Of a stretch of DNA of 64,000 bases, positions 61,492-64,000 are shown piece after piece. This DNA comes from Burkholderia lata. Lineage in GTDB: Bacteria > Pseudomonadota > Gammaproteobacteria > Burkholderiales > Burkholderiaceae. Positions within the stretch are counted from its first letter, which is position 1; every line of letters begins with the position of its first letter. The position numbers and the translations under genes are program-made. The stretch covers positions 40,178 to 104,177 of the forward strand of contig NZ_CABVQK010000022.1 of NCBI RefSeq assembly GCF_902499335.1, given 5' to 3'. Under the pieces are notes generated by a model that saw nothing but the letters and a program-made list of their open reading frames with translations, was not told the origin of the DNA and did not search any database.

Positions 61492-62079
61492 ATGAACATG
61501 CATGCCTCGCTGCGCCTGATTGCACATGCGTCGACCCGGGCGATGCGCACCGGCACGTTTCCCGACGACGATCCGCTCGACGCGCACGGGCTCGCCGAAG
61601 CCGCGGCGCTGCGCGACCGGTGGACGGGCGTCGCAGGCTCGCTCGTGCTGTGCAGCCCGGCCCGCTGTGCGGTGCAGACCGCCGATGCACTCGGGCTGTG
61701 TGCGGACATCGATGACGCACTGCGCGACATCGACTACCGAAACTGGCGCGGTAAGCGGCTGCACGACCTCGCGCGCGACCTGCCTGACGAACTGGGTGCG
61801 TGGATCGGCGATCCGTCCGCGTCGCCGCACGGCGGCGAATCGTTCGATGCCGCGATGCGCCGCGTCGGCACATGGTTGAATGCGCTGCAGCACGACCGCG
61901 ACATCGTCGCCATCACACATGCACCGATCGTTCGCGCGGCCATCGCGCATGCGCTGCGGATGGATCCCGACGCGGCAACCCGCATCGACGTCGCACCGCT
62001 GTCGTGCACGTCGTTCGCTGCGTCGCCACACGGATGGATGTTGATCGCCGCCGACGATCGGCGCGACACTGTCGCATAG
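61492..62079 (+). CDS. Histidine phosphatase family protein with altered RHG motif
   Basis: Protein of 195 residues related to phosphoglycerate mutase-fold phosphatases such as CobC (alpha-ribazole phosphatase). The nucleophile region LRLIAHASTRAMRTGTF has His12 but Ala in place of the usual Arg and Gly of RHG. The other signatures remain: CSPARCAVQTADALG, HGGESFDAAM and VAITHAPIVRAAIAHAL with the second catalytic His. It is divergent from cbtBA across the riboswitch leader, so a role in cobalamin or cobalt metabolism is suspected. Whether it is catalytically active is uncertain. Confidence 0.7.
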   Translation: MNMHASLRLIAHASTRAMRTGTFPDDDPLDAHGLAEAAALRDRWTGVAGSLVLCSPARCAVQTADALGLCADIDDALRDIDYRNWRGKRLHDLARDLPDELGAWIGDPSASPHGGESFDAAMRRVGTWLNALQHDRDIVAITHAPIVRAAIAHALRMDPDAATRIDVAPLSCTSFAASPHGWMLIAADDRRDTVA

Positions 62080-62264
62080 CCTCCCGCCGTGTAGCGTTCG
62101 CGATGTCGACCACGACGCAGGCCGACGTGTCACGTCGTATCGCAATCGCTTGGCGATGCTCACCTTACGTTGCTGTAAGACACACCGTTCGCACTCCCTG
62201 CTGTCATCAAACTGACTGCTAGCCGAAGCTAGGATCGGTCGCGGTTCCCTTACGAGATACCGTC

Positions 62265-63857
62265 ATGAATCAACCTGCTTCGTCTGCCCCGAACAATTCG
62301 GGTTCCGTCGAGCGCACCAGGCAGCTCGGCTATGCCGTCTTCCTGCTGGTGCTCGCGATCGGTGCGATCTATATCGCCACGCACCTGATCGACGATCTGT
62401 CGCCGATGCGCGAAGGGTCGTTGTTCCCGTACCTGATGCTCGGCGCCGCACTGCTGATCGCGCTCGGCTTCGAATTCGTCAACGGTTTCCACGACACCGC
62501 AAACGCGGTGGCCACCGTGATCTATACGCACTCGCTGACACCGAACGTCGCGGTGATCTGGTCCGGCCTGTGGAACTTCCTCGGCGTGATGATCTCGAGC
62601 GGCGCCGTCGCGTTCGGCATCCTGCAACTGCTGCCGGTCGAGCTGATCCTGCAGGTCGGCAGCGGCGCGGGCTTCGCGATGGTGTTCGCGCTGCTGATCG
62701 CCGCGATCGTGTGGAACCTCGCGACCTGGTATTTCGGGTTGCCGTCGTCGAGCTCGCATACGCTGATCGGCTCGATCATCGGCGTCGGGCTGATGAACCA
62801 GCTGATGCACGGGCCGTCCGGCACGAGCGGCGTCGACTGGGGCCAGGCGCTCGGTGTCGGCAAGTCGCTACTGCTCTCGCCGATCGTCGGCTTCCTGTGT
62901 GCTGCGCTGCTGCTGCTCGTGCTGAAAACGCTCGTGCGGATTCCGGAACTGTACAAGGAGCCGCCGAAGGACCAGCCGCCGCCGTGCTGGATTCGCTGCC
63001 TGCTGATCCTGACCTGCACGGGCGTGTCGTTCGCGCACGGCTCGAACGACGGTCAGAAAGGGATGGGCCTCATCATGCTGATCCTGATCGGCACGGTGCC
63101 GACCGCCTATGCACTGAACAAGGCCGTGACGCCGGCCGAGACGCAGACCTTCGTTGCGGTCGCGAACCAGGCAGCCGCGACCTTCGGGAAGTACACGAAC
63201 GGCGTCGCGCCGTCCGCGAACCCGCGCGCCGACGTCGAGCTTTACGTGCAGCATCGCGAACTGACGCCGGCCGTGATCCCCGCCGTGCAGCAGTTGTCCA
63301 CGTCGCTCGCGACCGCGGTCGGCGCGTCGGGCTCGATGGCGGCCGTGCCGCAACGCGACGTCGACAACGTGCGCAACACGATGTATCTGGTATCCGAAGC
63401 AATCCGCCTGATCGAGAAGTCCGGACAGCCCGCGTTCGCTGCCGACGACAAGCTCGCGATCGACAACTATCGCAAGCAGCTCGACCACGCGACCAAGTTC
63501 ATTCCGACGTGGGTGAAGGTAGCGGTCGCGATCGCACTGGGCCTCGGCACGATGGTCGGCTGGAAGCGGATCGTCGTGACCGTCGGCGAGAAAATCGGCA
63601 AGCAGCATCTGACCTACGGACAGGGCGCGTCGGCGGAACTCGTCGCGATGCTCACGATCGGCGCGGCCGACGTGTACGGATTGCCGGTGTCGACGACGCA
63701 CGTGCTGTCGTCGGGCGTCGCGGGCACGATGGCGGCGAACGGATCGGGCTTGCAATGGGGCACGGTGCGCAGCCTCGTGCTGGCGTGGGTGCTGACGCTG
63801 CCGGCGTCGATCGTGCTCGCTGGCGGGCTCTATTGGCTGTTCCGGACGGTGGCGTAA
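62265..63857 (+). CDS. PiT-family inorganic phosphate transporter
   Basis: Inner-membrane low-affinity phosphate carrier of 530 residues, proton- or metal-phosphate coupled. The two PiT signatures are present: GFEFVNGFHDTANAVATVIYTHSL (about 67-90) and, in the second half, SFAHGSNDGQKGMGLIM (about 249-265). A long soluble segment of about 130 residues (290-410) separates the helices of the second half, rich in Ala, Thr and Val. The last helices end in YWLFRTVA. It is monocistronic and followed by an octanucleotide repeat. Confidence 0.9.
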   Translation: MNQPASSAPNNSGSVERTRQLGYAVFLLVLAIGAIYIATHLIDDLSPMREGSLFPYLMLGAALLIALGFEFVNGFHDTANAVATVIYTHSLTPNVAVIWSGLWNFLGVMISSGAVAFGILQLLPVELILQVGSGAGFAMVFALLIAAIVWNLATWYFGLPSSSSHTLIGSIIGVGLMNQLMHGPSGTSGVDWGQALGVGKSLLLSPIVGFLCAALLLLVLKTLVRIPELYKEPPKDQPPPCWIRCLLILTCTGVSFAHGSNDGQKGMGLIMLILIGTVPTAYALNKAVTPAETQTFVAVANQAAATFGKYTNGVAPSANPRADVELYVQHRELTPAVIPAVQQLSTSLATAVGASGSMAAVPQRDVDNVRNTMYLVSEAIRLIEKSGQPAFAADDKLAIDNYRKQLDHATKFIPTWVKVAVAIALGLGTMVGWKRIVVTVGEKIGKQHLTYGQGASAELVAMLTIGAADVYGLPVSTTHVLSSGVAGTMAANGSGLQWGTVRSLVLAWVLTLPASIVLAGGLYWLFRTVA

Positions 63858-63920
63858 GCGGTGATGCGGTGGGTGGCCGGCAGGAGCCGGCTGCCTGCTG
63901 CAAAAGATTCGCCTTTCCGC

Positions 63921-64000
63921 TTCTCCGCTTCTCCGCTTCTCCGCTTCTCCGCTTCTCCGCTTCTCCGCTTCTCCGCTTCTCCGCTTCTCCGCTTCTCCGC
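63921..64000. repeat. Octanucleotide tandem repeat (TTCTCCGC)n, cut by the window end
   Basis: Ten perfect head-to-tail copies of TTCTCCGC fill 63921-64000 and continue past the edge; the preceding CTTTCCGC is a degenerate copy. The array is intergenic, 63 bp after the phosphate transporter stop. Copy number is likely variable between isolates. Confidence 0.95.

Overview
The window is high-GC DNA, densely packed with genes on both strands. OmpC-like Burkholderia porins, many LysR, MocR and MetR-type regulators, LysE and MFS transporters and the pipecolate genes point to a Burkholderia (cepacia-complex-like) genome. The load of accessory catabolism suggests a secondary chromosome; that placement is inference. 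I found no rRNA, tRNA, CRISPR array, prophage or insertion sequence.

Layout. 1-2.7 kb: end of a mannitol dehydrogenase/fructuronate reductase family gene and an MFS sugar-acid transporter, closed by a strong terminator. 2.9-6.5 kb: a periplasmic thiosulfate-oxidation operon (Tat-exported DsrE-like protein, orphan substrate-binding protein, diheme cytochrome tsdB-like, thiosulfate dehydrogenase tsdA). 6.5-10.6 kb: a secreted beta-propeller protein, a GFA-family protein and a porin. 10.9-13.6 kb: LysE exporter, GNAT acetyltransferase, phosphoesterase, alpha/beta hydrolase. 13.7-16.6 kb: an OmpR/EnvZ-type two-component pair divergent from an exported thioredoxin. 16.6-18.9 kb: divergent PaiB-like and MocR regulators around a palindrome. 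19.1-24.5 kb: a class A penicillin-binding protein, then a WG-repeat protein with a secreted partner.

24.8-31 kb: an NTF2-like protein and a purine nucleoside module. In the module a porin and a Tat-exported nucleoside hydrolase would release bases outside the cytoplasm, an NCS2 permease would import them, and an ADA-family deaminase would process them, with a LysR regulator in the middle. 31.1-37.2 kb: L,D-transpeptidase, MFS transporter and a large MscS channel. 37.2-43.2 kb: lysine/pipecolate catabolism (amaB, LysP-like permease, amaA, TetR). 43.2-48.5 kb: phospholipase D-like protein, DeoR regulator, a 61-aa protein, EamA transporter and nadE.

48.5-52 kb: two serine peptidases of families that usually work at acid pH (S53 and S10), neither with a visible signal peptide. 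52-57 kb: LysE exporter with an Lrp regulator, then a LysR regulator, an agmatinase/guanidinobutyrase and an MHS transporter. 57-60.3 kb: divergent metE-metR with a palindromic operator. 60.3-62.1 kb: cobalt transporter cbtBA under a cobalamin riboswitch, divergent from an unusual histidine phosphatase. 62.3-63.9 kb: a PiT phosphate transporter, followed by an octanucleotide tandem repeat that runs off the window end.
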